From assembly GCA_040002845.1 (NCBI GenBank), contig JBDUDR010000001.1, forward strand, positions 13,732 through 77,731: DNA of 64,000 bases, given 5' to 3'. Every line of letters starts with the position of its first letter. Position 1 is the first letter of the stretch. The notes beneath the pieces were generated by a model. The model made no database searches. It worked only from the letters and a program-made list of their open reading frames with translations, and was not told where the DNA came from. The stretch is from JBDUDR01 sp040002845 (GTDB lineage: Bacteria > Actinomycetota > Actinomycetes > Propionibacteriales > Nocardioidaceae). Below, piece by piece: positions 29,277 to 41,794 of this stretch. A program made the translations under genes and the position numbers.

Positions 29277-30370
29277 ACGGCGAGGCGACGCGAATCCGGG
29301 TGCGTACGGCCAACCCGTACGACGTCATCGTTGGAACCGGATTGCTCGAGACGCTTCCTGGGCTGCTCGGTGATGGCGTCAAGAGGGTGGCCGTCATCCG
29401 GCCCCCGGCGCTGGCGACGACAGGTGAGAGGGTCCGGGCGGAGCTCGCGAGATGTGGGTACGCACCCACCCTGGTGGAGATCCCGGACTCGGAACAGGCC
29501 AAGACCACCCGCGTGGCCGAACGATGCTGGGCGGAGCTCGGATCGGCCGGGTTCACCCGCACCGATGCAGTGGTCGGTGTCGGCGGGGGAGCTGCCACCG
29601 ACGTGGCCGGCTTCGTCGCAGGCACCTGGGTCCGCGGCATCAAGGTCGTCCACGTTCCGACCACTCTGCTCGCGATGGTCGACGCCGCCGTCGGGGGGAA
29701 GACCGGTGTGAACACCCCGCAGGGAAAGAATCTGGTTGGCGTGTTCCACGAACCGGCGGGGGTTCTCTGCGACCTGACGGCTCTTCAGACCTTGCCGGCC
29801 GATGAGCTCACCAACGGCCTGGCCGAGGTGATCAAGTGCGGGTTCATTGCCGACCCGGACATCCTGCGCCTGGTCGAGCGTGACCCTGGCGAAGCTATTC
29901 GCGACGGCGACGTGCTGCGGGAGCTGGTCGAGCGGGCGATCACCGTCAAGGCGGGCGTGGTCGCGGGCGACCTGCGCGAAACGATCTCGTCCGGCGCCGA
30001 GGTGGGGCGAGCGGCGCTCAACTATGGTCACACGCTCGCGCACGCCATAGAGCGCACCGAGGCCTATCGCTTCCGGCACGGCGCCGCGGTGGCCATCGGC
30101 ATGGTGTACGCGGCAGAGCTCGCCAGACTTGCGGGATGTCTCGACGACGCCACGGCGCAGCGCCACCGGGTCCTGCTGGCCTCCGTGGGGTTGCCGACCA
30201 GCTATTCACGGATGACCTGGGCGGAGCTGCTCGATGCGATGAAGCTGGACAAGAAGACCCATGGAGATCGACTGCGGCTCGTCATCTTGAAGGCGGTCGG
30301 TCAGCCGGTGATCCTGGAGGCGCCTGACCGGGCCCTGCTTTCCGCGGCGTACGCGGCGATCGCGAGATAA
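29273..30370 (+). CDS. aroB: 3-dehydroquinate synthase
   Basis: 365 residues. An NAD-dependent, metal-dependent enzyme making 3-dehydroquinate from DAHP. Motifs: VGVGGGAATDVAGFVAGTW (NAD site), PTTLLAMVDAAVGGKTGVN, a metal Glu in GLAEVIKCGFI and His in LNYGHTLAHAIE and RHGAAVAIGM. GTG start within a 4-base overlap. The length is normal. Confidence 0.95.
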   Translation: MNGEATRIRVRTANPYDVIVGTGLLETLPGLLGDGVKRVAVIRPPALATTGERVRAELARCGYAPTLVEIPDSEQAKTTRVAERCWAELGSAGFTRTDAVVGVGGGAATDVAGFVAGTWVRGIKVVHVPTTLLAMVDAAVGGKTGVNTPQGKNLVGVFHEPAGVLCDLTALQTLPADELTNGLAEVIKCGFIADPDILRLVERDPGEAIRDGDVLRELVERAITVKAGVVAGDLRETISSGAEVGRAALNYGHTLAHAIERTEAYRFRHGAAVAIGMVYAAELARLAGCLDDATAQRHRVLLASVGLPTSYSRMTWAELLDAMKLDKKTHGDRLRLVILKAVGQPVILEAPDRALLSAAYAAIAR

Positions 30371-30379
30371 GGTCCAGCC

Positions 30380-30868
30380 GTGCTCGTACTCGTCCTGAAC
30401 GGTCCCAACCTCGGCCGTCTCGGTGCCCGCGAACCGGAGGTCTACGGCACTACAACGTACGACGAGCTGGCCGACGTGCTCAGGCTGACCGGCCAGGCGC
30501 TCGGAATGAAGGTGGAGGTCCGGCAGACCGACGACGAGTCGGAGCTGGTGGGCTGGCTCCATGAAGCCGCCGACGCGGCCACCCCGGTCGTGCTCAACCC
30601 GGCGGCGTTCACCCACTACTCGTACGCCCTGCGCGACGCCTGCGCTCAGCTGACGGCGCCGCTGATCGAGGTGCACCTGACGAACCCCGCGGCGAGAGAG
30701 ACGTTCAGGCACACGAGCGTGGTCAGCGGGGTAGCCACCGGAACGATCGCGGGATTCGGCGTGGAGTCGTACCGGTTGGCTCTGGAGGCCGTGAGCCGGG
30801 TTGTCTCCGCGCGATCCGACACTTATTCGGCGCGATCCGACACTTATTCCCCGCCATCCGACACTTAG
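30380..30868 (+). CDS. aroQ: Type II 3-dehydroquinate dehydratase with repeat-encoded tail
   Basis: 162 residues, longer than the usual 145-150. The catalytic fold is intact: [18 protein letters not shown] with the catalytic Tyr, [15 protein letters not shown], and EVHLTNP with the catalytic His. The normal helix ends at about residue 143 ([11 protein letters not shown]). The rest, [19 protein letters not shown], is the translation of array C: the 21-bp period equals seven codons, and the TAG stop falls in the third unit. The tail has no known role and is probably disordered. The start is GTG. Confidence 0.93.
   Translation: MLVLVLNGPNLGRLGAREPEVYGTTTYDELADVLRLTGQALGMKVEVRQTDDESELVGWLHEAADAATPVVLNPAAFTHYSYALRDACAQLTAPLIEVHLTNPAARETFRHTSVVSGVATGTIAGFGVESYRLALEAVSRVVSARSDTYSARSDTYSPPSDT
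30809..30868 (+). repeat. Array C of the 21-bp-period repeat, inside the aroQ 3' end
   Basis: Three units with core ATCCGACACTTATT begin at 30814, 30835 and 30856, exactly 21 bp apart. The third is cut short (ACTTAG) and supplies the aroQ stop. The orientation is forward relative to aroQ, as with the other three arrays and their genes. A convergent minus-strand gene ends 11 bases further on. Confidence 0.9.
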
Positions 30869-30879
30869 ACCGCCAGCCC

Positions 30880-31404
30880 TCATCGGCCGACTAGAGATCG
30901 TGCGGTCTTCTGGGCGTCGAGAATGCCAATCCTGAGCTCGTCGCAGAGCAGGCGTACCGCCGAGACTTCCTGGCGCTTGTTCATCAACGTGACTACCCTC
31001 GCCGCCAGCTCTGGCGGCACTTGGGCGATCTTGGGACTCAGCATGTCCAGCGGGCTGGGCGGCTCGAGCGGCTCGCCAGCCGACACTGCTTCAACCTCGA
31101 CGGGCGCGGCGCTTGTCGGCCGAGGCGCTTGAGGCGCCGGCGCGGGCGGCGGCTGGGCTTGTGCCCGGGTCCGCCCCTGGGCTGCTGCGCCGGATCGCCT
31201 GGTGGGTTGCGGAGGGGCAGGCGCCGGGGGGCTCTCGATCACCCTGCGGCCGCCCTCAGGGGTGTCGACCACGATGAGACGACGACCCTTGGGTCCGCTG
31301 AGGACGCGAGGCACGGGGTGGCCAGGCCGCGAGCGGCTCCGCGCGTTGAGCCGCGTCGCGATCATGATCACGGCAATGACGGCGCACAGGAGCAGGAATC
31401 CCAC
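30880..31404 (-). CDS. Single-pass membrane protein with L7/L12-like C-terminal motif
   Basis: 174 residues with a GTG start. The N-terminal transmembrane helix (about 2-17) is followed by a basic stretch, a short segment VLSGPKGRRLIVVDTPEGGRRV, and a long Pro/Ala linker (about 60-120). The C-terminal helical domain (QVPPELAARVVTLMNKRQEV then VRLLCDELRIGILDAQK) is reminiscent of the small L7/L12 C-terminal-like domain seen in several actinobacterial proteins; this is a loose resemblance. Function unknown. It converges on aroQ and its end is 11 bases from array C. Confidence 0.65.
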   Translation of the reverse strand: MGFLLLCAVIAVIMIATRLNARSRSRPGHPVPRVLSGPKGRRLIVVDTPEGGRRVIESPPAPAPPQPTRRSGAAAQGRTRAQAQPPPAPAPQAPRPTSAAPVEVEAVSAGEPLEPPSPLDMLSPKIAQVPPELAARVVTLMNKRQEVSAVRLLCDELRIGILDAQKTARSLVGR

Positions 31405-31477
31405 CCCGTCACTCTAGCCGTGGAACCCCCACCTAGTCGGTTTGCCTCGGCGCGCGGCAGTGGCGAGGATTGTGGGC

Positions 31478-32563
31478 ATGCCTACCCTTGAGCGGTCTCG
31501 GCGCGATGCGCTCCGTCAGGTCCTGGTCGACCGCGAGCTGTCGGCCGTTTTGATCAGCAACCTGGTCAACATCCGCTACCTGTCCGGGTTCACTGGCTCC
31601 AACGGCGCCCTGCTGGTCGGCGTGGACGGCGAGGACCAGCTTGTGACGGATGGCCGCTACACCGATCAGGTGGCCGCCCAGGCCCCGGACGTGTCGGCAA
31701 TGATCACCACCGATCCCGCGGTCGACGCGCTGGCGAGTCTGGCGGCAGAACGCTCGTTGCAGACGCTGGCCCTGGAGACCCATGATCTGACGGCCGATGC
31801 TCGCGACAAAATCACGGCTGCCGTTCAGGGCACCATGACGGTCAGCCTCGGCCGGGCGGTCGAAGAGCTCCGCGTGGTCAAGGACGAGTCAGAGATCGAG
31901 GCCCTTCGCTCGGCCTGCCAGATCTCCGTGCAGGCGCTCGAGGAACTGCAACAGGGCAAGTTCGTAGGGCGTACAGAACAGCAGATTGCTCGCGACCTGG
32001 AGTGGCGGATGTTCGCGCTGGGCGCCGAGGCGCTGGCATTCGAGACGATTGTGGCGGCGGGTCCAAACTCGGCAATCCCACACCATGAACCCACTGGTCG
32101 TGAGATCGGCACTGGGGACCTGCTCAAGATCGACTTCGGGGCGAGGTTCGCGGGCTATCACGCCGACTGCACTCGCACCATGATGATCCACGACCAGCCG
32201 GCCGACTGGCAACGGGAGATCTACGAGCTGGTGGCGTCTGCCCAGCAGGCCGGACGGCACGCGCTGGCGCCGGGCGCCGAGCGCATCGAGGTTGACCGCG
32301 CGGCTCGCAGCGTCATCGATGCCGCTGGGTTTGGCGACTACTTCGTACACGGGCTCGGACACGGCGTCGGGCTCCAGATCCACGAGGACCCGTACTTCAG
32401 CCCTCGGTCAACGGGTAAACTGCTCAGTCGCACTCCGGTGACGGTCGAACCGGGCGTCTATCTGCCCGATCGAGGGGGTGTGCGCATCGAGGACACCCTT
32501 GTCGTCGCCGACTCGCCGGAGTTGCTCACAACCACTACTCGGGAACTCCTCGTCGTCGGCTGA
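31478..32563 (+). CDS. M24-family Xaa-Pro peptidase
   Basis: 361 residues. An N-terminal creatinase-like domain is followed by the pita-bread metallopeptidase fold. The five metal ligands are visible: two Asp in [19 protein letters not shown], His in [13 protein letters not shown], Glu in TVEPGVYLP and Glu in [10 protein letters not shown]. It releases N-terminal residues before proline, which suits its conserved place directly upstream of efp, whose product helps proline-rich translation. The ATG at 31478 is preferred over the in-frame start 36 bases upstream because [13 protein letters not shown] is the usual N-terminus. Confidence 0.9.
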   Translation: MPTLERSRRDALRQVLVDRELSAVLISNLVNIRYLSGFTGSNGALLVGVDGEDQLVTDGRYTDQVAAQAPDVSAMITTDPAVDALASLAAERSLQTLALETHDLTADARDKITAAVQGTMTVSLGRAVEELRVVKDESEIEALRSACQISVQALEELQQGKFVGRTEQQIARDLEWRMFALGAEALAFETIVAAGPNSAIPHHEPTGREIGTGDLLKIDFGARFAGYHADCTRTMMIHDQPADWQREIYELVASAQQAGRHALAPGAERIEVDRAARSVIDAAGFGDYFVHGLGHGVGLQIHEDPYFSPRSTGKLLSRTPVTVEPGVYLPDRGGVRIEDTLVVADSPELLTTTTRELLVVG

Positions 32564-32603
32564 GCTCGGCGAGGCCACATACCAAGAGACGGATCGCGAA
32601 CGC

Positions 32604-33167
32604 ATGGCAACGACCAATGAGCTGAAGAACGGGATGGTGCTCAACCTCGACGGCCAGCTGTGGTCAGTCGTGTGGTTCCAGCACCACAAGCCGGGCAAGG
32701 GTGGCGCCGTCGTGCGTACCAAGCTGAAGAACGTGCTCTCGGGCAAGACGGTTGACAAGACTTTCAACGCAGACGTGAAGGTAGATACCGCCAACGTCGA
32801 CAAGCGCTCGATGACCTACCTGTACAACGACGGGTCGTCCTATGTATTCATGGACACCGAGACCTATGACCAGGTCCACGTGCAAGAGGACGTCATCGCA
32901 GAAGCTGCTCCCTTCATGCTCGAGAGCCAGCAAGTCATCGTCGCCGTCCACGAAGGTACGCCGCTGTACATCGAGCTGCCTGCGTCGGTGGAGATGACGG
33001 TCGAGTACACCGAACCCGGGCTGCAGGGGGACCGCTCGACCGGGGGCACCAAGCCTGCCAGGTTGGAGACGGGGTACGAGATCTCCGTACCACTGTTCAT
33101 CGTGACCGGGGAACGGATCAAAGTGGACACCCGGGATGGCAGCTACCTTGGTCGCGTGTCTGCCTGA
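32604..33167 (+). CDS. efp: Translation elongation factor P
   Basis: 187 residues, three beta-barrel domains. It relieves ribosomes stalled at polyproline. The loop [14 protein letters not shown] carries Lys32 at the usual modification position; no EpmA/EpmB gene is seen in the window. The C-terminal signature [28 protein letters not shown] is complete. The ATG overlies normal spacing after the peptidase gene. The stop overlaps nusB by one base. Confidence 0.96.
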   Translation: MATTNELKNGMVLNLDGQLWSVVWFQHHKPGKGGAVVRTKLKNVLSGKTVDKTFNADVKVDTANVDKRSMTYLYNDGSSYVFMDTETYDQVHVQEDVIAEAAPFMLESQQVIVAVHEGTPLYIELPASVEMTVEYTEPGLQGDRSTGGTKPARLETGYEISVPLFIVTGERIKVDTRDGSYLGRVSA

Positions 33168-33586
33168 TGGCAGCGCGATCCAGGGCCCGCAAGCGAGCGC
33201 TGGACATCTTGTTCGAGAGCGAGCTGCGAAGCATGCCTGCGGGTGGTTCGTTGGCCGATCGGCTGACGGATCCTGCCCAGCAGCTGAATCCCTACACCAT
33301 CACCCTGGTCGAGGGGGTCGGGGAGCATCGCGAACGCCTGGACGACCTGGTCAGCGAGTACTCCCTAGGCTGGGCCCTGGAGCGAATGCCGGTGGTGGAT
33401 CGCAACCTGCTTCGCATCGGGTTGTTCGAGATGCTCTACTGCGACGAGGTGCCGGACGCCGTGGCAATCTCCGAAGCCGTGAAGCTGGCTCGTGAGCTGT
33501 CCACCGACGAGTCTCCAGCCTTCGTCAACGGAATCCTGGGTCGAATCGCCGAGCTGAAGCCGACCCTGCTCTCGCCAGACGATTGA
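33167..33586 (+). CDS. nusB: Transcription antitermination factor NusB
   Basis: 139 residues, all helical. The family motifs are RSRARKRALDILFESELR at the N-terminus, RMPVVDRNLLRIGLFEMLY and AVAISEAVKLARELSTDESPAFVNGILGRI. It binds boxA RNA with NusE in rRNA antitermination. The ATG overlaps the efp stop. The 3' end faces bldD, with repeat array D between them. Confidence 0.95.
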   Translation: MAARSRARKRALDILFESELRSMPAGGSLADRLTDPAQQLNPYTITLVEGVGEHRERLDDLVSEYSLGWALERMPVVDRNLLRIGLFEMLYCDEVPDAVAISEAVKLARELSTDESPAFVNGILGRIAELKPTLLSPDD

Positions 33587-33618
33587 CCTAGCCTCCCCGA
33601 CCTCCCGCGCAAAAGGGA

Positions 33619-33699
33619 ACACGTGTCGGATCGCGCGAAATAAGTGTCGGATGGCGGCGAATAAGTGTCGGATCGCGCGGAATAAGTGTCGGATCGTGG
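33619..33699 (-). repeat. Array D of the 21-bp-period repeat, 3' of bldD
   Basis: Four units on the minus strand. The core TGTCGGAT on the plus strand lies at 33624-33631, 33645-33652, 33666-33673 and 33687-33694, exactly 21 bp apart. The unit farthest from bldD is degenerate (CACGTGTCGGAT). Reading from the bldD TAA, the array starts after about ten bases. The linkers alternate between GCGCG- and GGCGG-type sequences. Confidence 0.9.
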
Positions 33700-33704
33700 A
33701 GGGG

Positions 33705-34202
33705 TTACTCCTCTTCGCCGGACCGACGGTCGTTGCTGTTGAGTACGCCCCAGGCGACGAAGCGCTGGGCCAGCAGGCTGGGTGGCTCGTCGAAGATGAC
33801 AGCGAGTGTCCGCATGTCGTCCTGCCGGATGGACAGCACCCGGCCGTTGTAGTCACCGCGTTGGGCCTGGATGGTGGCGGCATACCGGGCCAGCGGGGCC
33901 ACCTCGGGGGCGTCGAGCGACTGGAGTCGCTCGAGGTCAAGCACCAGCCGTGGCGGCGGCTCCGCCGTCGCGCCGAACTGCACGCGGCCGGGCAGCAGCT
34001 CATGGACGGGGACGCCGTAGAACTCGGCCAGCTCGGACAGCCGCTGCACCGTGACGGCGCGGTCGCCGCGCTCGTATGACCCGACCACGACCGCCTTCCA
34101 GCGACCGTCGGATTTCTCCTCGACTCCATGCAGCGACAGGTTCTGCTGCTGCCGGATGGATCGAAGCCGGGCGCCAAGGGCCCGAGCGTACTCGTTGCTC
34201 AT
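33705..34202 (-). CDS. bldD: BldD-like developmental regulator, c-di-GMP-binding type
   Basis: 165 residues. The N-terminal HTH_3 domain (EYARALGARLRSIRQQQNLS ... VVVGSYERGDRAVT) binds DNA. The C-terminal domain carries RGDYNGRVLSIRQDD, exactly the RGD-X8-RQDD signature through which Streptomyces BldD binds c-di-GMP and dimerises. It is therefore probably a c-di-GMP-controlled repressor. The ATG at 34202 is preferred over the in-frame start at 34298 because MSNEYARALGARLR is the known N-terminus. It faces away from pyrR across a 249-base spacer and ends beside array D. Confidence 0.93.
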   Translation of the reverse strand: MSNEYARALGARLRSIRQQQNLSLHGVEEKSDGRWKAVVVGSYERGDRAVTVQRLSELAEFYGVPVHELLPGRVQFGATAEPPPRLVLDLERLQSLDAPEVAPLARYAATIQAQRGDYNGRVLSIRQDDMRTLAVIFDEPPSLLAQRFVAWGVLNSNDRRSGEEE

Positions 34203-34382
34203 GGTGACGTCCTTCCGGCCGGGATGGGGCTTTGCAGGCTCATTCACGGCGTTTCGACTACGGAGAGTGATCGTATCTCTGACAGGGCTCCGGGTCAAGC
34301 GGTACCTGTCGATTCGGGGAGTGTCGTGGTCGCCCCGATCGCGGAAACGCCGAGGTCAGGTGCCGAAAGAACGCACGCGGGC

Positions 34383-34391
34383 TGGTACTGT
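34383..34391 (+). promoter_or_regulatory. Candidate extended -10 promoter of the pyr operon
   Basis: TGG followed by TACTGT at 34386-34391 makes an extended -10 element. Transcription would start near 34398, just before the PyrR-binding leader. No convincing -35 is seen. The remaining spacer up to bldD (34203-34380) holds no gene and no other element I can support. Confidence 0.4.
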
Positions 34392-34407
34392 CATCGGTGA
34401 CCGACAT

Positions 34408-34451
34408 CCTTTAACGACCCGTCCGGTGAGGCGGGGAAGGAGGTCCGGCAG
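34408..34451 (+). promoter_or_regulatory. PyrR-binding RNA element in the pyrR leader
   Basis: CCTTTAACGACCCGTCC (34408-34424), GGTGA and GGCGGGGAAGG (34430-34440) can fold as a hairpin: CCCGTCC pairs with GGCGGG and CCTT with AAGG. This matches the conserved actinobacterial pyrR leader. The hairpin overlaps the GGGGAAGGAGGT ribosome binding site, so PyrR with UMP bound would block translation rather than terminate transcription. Confidence 0.75.
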
Positions 34452-35063
34452 ATGAGTTCTGCCTTACCTGGCGCAGATCCCGGCGCCCTCCACACCGACG
34501 CTCGGCTGGTGCTCGACCGCCCCGACATCGTCCGGGCGCTGACCCGGATCGCCCATGAGATCCTCGAAAGCAACAAGGGTCCGCAGAATCTGGTCCTGCT
34601 GGGGATCCCGACACGAGGTGTCCCGCTCGCGCGGCGGATAGCCGCTCGCATCGCCGACGCGGGGGGCACCCAGGTCCCGGTGGGGTCACTCGACGTCACC
34701 ATGTACCGCGACGACCTCAGACTTCGACCTGCACGCACCCTTGTACATACAGTGATCCCTGGCTCTGGGCTGGACGGCGCAGTCGTGGTCCTGGTCGACG
34801 ACGTGCTGTTCTCCGGGCGCACGATCCGCGCCGCTCTCGACGCCATCAACGACGTGGGCCGCCCCAGCGTGGTGCGGGTCGCTGTACTGGTCGATCGAGG
34901 TCATCGTGAGCTGCCGATCCGGGCTGACTTCGTCGGCAAGAACCTTCCAACCGCGCTGGGTGAGAAGGTCTCCGTGCTCCTCGAGGAGTACGACCAGAGG
35001 GATGCCGTGGTGATCCACCCCGAACCGGTGTCACCCCGAGCACGGGACGAGGGGCTGTCATGA
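34452..35063 (+). CDS. pyrR: PyrR, pyrimidine operon regulator / uracil phosphoribosyltransferase
   Basis: 203 residues. PRPP loop [21 protein letters not shown]-terminal RIAHEILE and [10 protein letters not shown]. It senses UMP and binds the leader RNA of the operon; weak UPRT activity is usual. It is the first gene of a tightly packed pyrR-pyrB-pyrC-carA-carB-pyrK-pyrD-pyrF operon. The stop overlaps pyrB by 4 bases. Confidence 0.95.
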   Translation: MSSALPGADPGALHTDARLVLDRPDIVRALTRIAHEILESNKGPQNLVLLGIPTRGVPLARRIAARIADAGGTQVPVGSLDVTMYRDDLRLRPARTLVHTVIPGSGLDGAVVVLVDDVLFSGRTIRAALDAINDVGRPSVVRVAVLVDRGHRELPIRADFVGKNLPTALGEKVSVLLEEYDQRDAVVIHPEPVSPRARDEGLS

Positions 35064-36034
35064 AGCGGCATCTGCTCAGCAGCGCGGACCTCACCCGGGA
35101 CGACGCGACGCTGGTGCTCGACACCGCGGAGGAGATGCGGTCGCTGGCCGATCGGCCGATCAAGAAGCTGCCGACCTTGCGGGGCCGCACCGTGGTCAAC
35201 CTGTTCTTCGAGGACTCCACTCGCACCCGCATCTCCTTCGAGGCGGCAGCCAAGCGGCTTTCCGCGGACGTCATCAACTTCTCCGCCAAGGGGTCGAGTC
35301 TGTCCAAGGGCGAGAGCCTGAAGGACACCGCGCTCACACTCGAGGCAATGGGCGCCGATGTGGTGGTGGTCCGGCATCACGCCGCCGGTGCGCCTCATCG
35401 GCTCGCCAACAGCGGCTGGGTGCGCAGCAGCGTCGTCAACGCGGGCGACGGCACTCACGAGCACCCGACCCAGGCACTGCTCGACGCATTCACCATGCGC
35501 CGCCACCTCGACAGCCTGGAGGGCCGCCGGATCGCGATCGTCGGGGACGTGCTCCACAGCCGGGTCGCACGATCGAACGCACTGCTGCTGGCCATCCTGG
35601 GCGCCGAGGTCACGCTGGTCGCGCCACCCACCTTGCTGCCGTTGGGCGTGGGCAGCTGGCCGGTGGAGACCTCGTACGACCTCGACCAGGTGCTGCCCAA
35701 GGCAGACGCGGTGATGATGCTTCGCGTGCAACGTGAGCGGATGAACGCCGCGTTCTTCCCCAGCGCCCGCGAGTACAGCCGGCGGTACGGCCTGGACGCC
35801 CGACGGTTCGGACTGCTGCCTGATCACGCGCTCGTGCTGCATCCGGGGCCGATGAACCGTGGCATGGAGATCTCGGCTGAGGTGGCAGACAGCGACCGCT
35901 CGGTGATCGTCGAGCAGGTGAGCAACGGTGTCGCCATCCGGATGGCGGTGCTCTATCTGCTGCTCGGAGGCAACGACTTCGCGGACGGCGCCTCCATGGA
36001 AACCTCGCCGGCGAACTCGGAGGACGACGCGTGA
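35060..36034 (+). CDS. pyrB: Aspartate carbamoyltransferase catalytic subunit
   Basis: 324 residues. The carbamoyl-phosphate site is [19 protein letters not shown]. Other family motifs are [22 protein letters not shown] and [14 protein letters not shown]. The aspartate domain contains [11 protein letters not shown] and the HPGPMNRG loop. No regulatory subunit (pyrI) is present, as normal for this lineage. Coupled to both neighbours by 4-base overlaps. Confidence 0.96.
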   Translation: MKRHLLSSADLTRDDATLVLDTAEEMRSLADRPIKKLPTLRGRTVVNLFFEDSTRTRISFEAAAKRLSADVINFSAKGSSLSKGESLKDTALTLEAMGADVVVVRHHAAGAPHRLANSGWVRSSVVNAGDGTHEHPTQALLDAFTMRRHLDSLEGRRIAIVGDVLHSRVARSNALLLAILGAEVTLVAPPTLLPLGVGSWPVETSYDLDQVLPKADAVMMLRVQRERMNAAFFPSAREYSRRYGLDARRFGLLPDHALVLHPGPMNRGMEISAEVADSDRSVIVEQVSNGVAIRMAVLYLLLGGNDFADGASMETSPANSEDDA

Positions 36035-37317
36035 CCGCATATCGGATCAGTGGCCCATCGATCTTGGGGGAGAAGCCGACGGACCTGATGATCCGCGACG
36101 GTGTCGTGGCAGCCATCGGCCACGACGCGTCATCCGGGAAGGCGGAGTCGATCGACGCGGCGGGCCTGGTGGCGCTGCCGGGCCTGGTCGACCTCCACAC
36201 CCATCTGCGGGAGCCCGGCCGCGAAGACGCGGAGACGGTGGAGTCCGGCACCCGGGCGGCGGCCAGCGGCGGGTTCACGTGCGTGCACGCGATGGCTAAC
36301 ACCGATCCGGTCGCCGACACAGCGGGCGTGGTCGAGCAGGTCTGGCGCCTCGGCCGGGAGGCCGGCTACTGCGATGTGCGGCCGGTAGGCGCGGTCACTG
36401 TCGGGCTGGGTGGCCAGCGGCTGGCCGAGCTCGGCGCGATGGCCGACTCGGTGGCGCGAGTGCGCGTGTTCTCCGACGACGGGAGCTGCGTCTCCGACGC
36501 GGTGTTGATGCGACGGGCACTGGAGTACGTCAAGGCGTTCGACGGTGTCATTGCCCAGCATGCGCAGGAGCCGAGGCTCACCGAGGATGCCCAGATGAAC
36601 GAGGGTGAGCTGTCGGGGGTGTTGGGAATGCGCGGCTGGCCGGCCGTCGCGGAGGAGGCGATCATTGCCCGCGATGCCCTGCTGGCCGCTCATGTGAGCT
36701 CACGACTGCACGTCTGTCACGTGTCGACCGCCGGTTCGGTCGAGATCGTACGTTGGGCAAAGGGCAAGGGCTGGAACGTCACAGCAGAGGTGACTCCCCA
36801 CCATCTGCTGCTGACTGACGAGATGGCGGCCACCTACGACCCGCTCTACAAGGTCAACCCACCGCTGCGAACGCGGGTGGATGTCGAGGCCCTGCGCGCG
36901 GGTCTGGCTGACGGGACGATCGACGTGGTAGCCACCGATCACGCGCCGCACCCGGCTGAGGACAAGGAATGTGAGTGGGCGGCGGCAGCCTCCGGCATGC
37001 TCGGTCTCGAGACCGCCCTCACGGTCGTCCAGGAGACGATGGTCGACACGGGCCTGCTGGACTGGGCCGGCGTCGCCGACCGGATGTCGGCGCGACCTGC
37101 ACGGATCGGCCGCGTCAGCGACCACGGCCACCCGATCGCCGTGGGCGCGCCGGCCAACCTGGTGCTGTATGACCCGTCGGTTCGCCGTCGGGTCGACCCG
37201 GCGGAGCTGGCCTCACTGTCCCGGAACACGCCCTATGCCCACCTGAGCCTGCCCGGTGCGGTCGTGACCACCTTCCTGCGAGGCAAACCCACGGTCCTCG
37301 ATGGGAAGCTCCAGTGA
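36031..37317 (+). CDS. pyrC: Dihydroorotase (class I)
   Basis: 428 residues with a GTG start. The metal motif [13 protein letters not shown] lies near residue 52-64, further metal His residues are in QHAQEP and HVCHVST, and the catalytic Asp is in ATDHAPHP. It closes carbamoyl-aspartate to dihydroorotate. Overlaps pyrB and carA by 4 bases; the small PH-like gene that often sits between pyrC and carA in mycobacteria is absent. Confidence 0.95.
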   Translation: MTAYRISGPSILGEKPTDLMIRDGVVAAIGHDASSGKAESIDAAGLVALPGLVDLHTHLREPGREDAETVESGTRAAASGGFTCVHAMANTDPVADTAGVVEQVWRLGREAGYCDVRPVGAVTVGLGGQRLAELGAMADSVARVRVFSDDGSCVSDAVLMRRALEYVKAFDGVIAQHAQEPRLTEDAQMNEGELSGVLGMRGWPAVAEEAIIARDALLAAHVSSRLHVCHVSTAGSVEIVRWAKGKGWNVTAEVTPHHLLLTDEMAATYDPLYKVNPPLRTRVDVEALRAGLADGTIDVVATDHAPHPAEDKECEWAAAASGMLGLETALTVVQETMVDTGLLDWAGVADRMSARPARIGRVSDHGHPIAVGAPANLVLYDPSVRRRVDPAELASLSRNTPYAHLSLPGAVVTTFLRGKPTVLDGKLQ

Positions 37318-38458
37318 CCATCGCACCGGCGCTGCTGGTCTTGGAGGACGGCCGTGCATTCCACGGTGAGTCGTTCGGCGCCCCCGGCGAGACGTTCGGT
37401 GAGGCGGTGTTCGCGACCGGGATGACCGGTTATCAGGAGACCCTCACGGACCCGTCCTACCACCGTCAGGTCGTCGTGATGACTGCCCCTCACGTCGGCA
37501 ACACGGGCATGAACGACGAGGACGCCGAGTCGTCGCGGATCTGGGTTGCGGGTTATGTCGTACGCGATCCCGCCCGGGTCGCATCCAGCTGGCGGTCGTT
37601 GCGCAGCCTGGATGATGAGCTGCGGGAGGACGGGGTCGTCGGCATCTCCGGTGTCGACACGAGGGCGCTGACCAGGCACCTGCGGGAGCGAGGTGCCATG
37701 CGCGTCGGCATCTCGACGACCGAGAGCAACCCGGCCGCGCTGTTGGGGAAGGTGCTGGCGCAGCCCGCGATGACAGGTGCCTCGCTGGCCGGAGAGGTCA
37801 CCACGACGGAGTCGTACGTCGTCCCGGCCCGTCGACAGAGGCGGTTCACCGTGGCAGCACTCGATCTGGGGATCAAGTCGATGACGCCTCGACTGATGTC
37901 CGAACGGGGGATGGAAGTGCACGTCCTGCCCGGGACGGTGACAGTCCGAGGGTTGCTGTCGGTGAAGCCGGACGGCGTTTTCTTCTCCAACGGACCAGGT
38001 GATCCCGCGACAGCAGACCATGCAGTCGAGCTACTCCGGGAGGTGCTCGCCCGGCGCATTCCGTACTTCGGCATCTGCTTCGGGAACCAGGTGTTCGCGC
38101 GAGCCCTTGGGCTGGCCACCTACAAGCTCACGTACGGCCATCGCGGCCTCAACCAACCTGTCCTGGACTGTTTGACCGGCACCGTCGAGGTGACGGCCCA
38201 CAACCACGGGTTCGCGGTCGCCTGGACCGGCGACGCGCGCCCCTATGAGCCGGTGCCGACTCCTTACGGACTTGCCGAAGTGACCCATGTGTGCCTCAAC
38301 GACGATGTCATCGAGGGGTTACGTCTCGTCGATGCCCCTGCCTTCAGCGTCCAGTACCACCCGGAGGCAGCTGCCGGCCCCCATGATGCGACTCACCTGT
38401 TCGACCGTTTTGCCAGCCTCATGGCCAACACGCCAGGACCTCCGGACAGGGGCTACTA

Positions 38459-38459
<1 letters not shown>
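37314..38459 (+). CDS. carA: Carbamoyl-phosphate synthase small (glutaminase) chain
   Basis: 381 residues with a GTG start. The N-terminal CPSase_sm_chain domain ([15 protein letters not shown]) is followed by a class I amidotransferase domain with the nucleophile Cys in [17 protein letters not shown] and the catalytic His in [12 protein letters not shown]. It supplies ammonia to CarB. The stop overlaps the carB GTG by one base. Confidence 0.95.
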
Positions 38460-41790
<3,331 letters not shown>

Positions 41791-41794
<4 letters not shown>

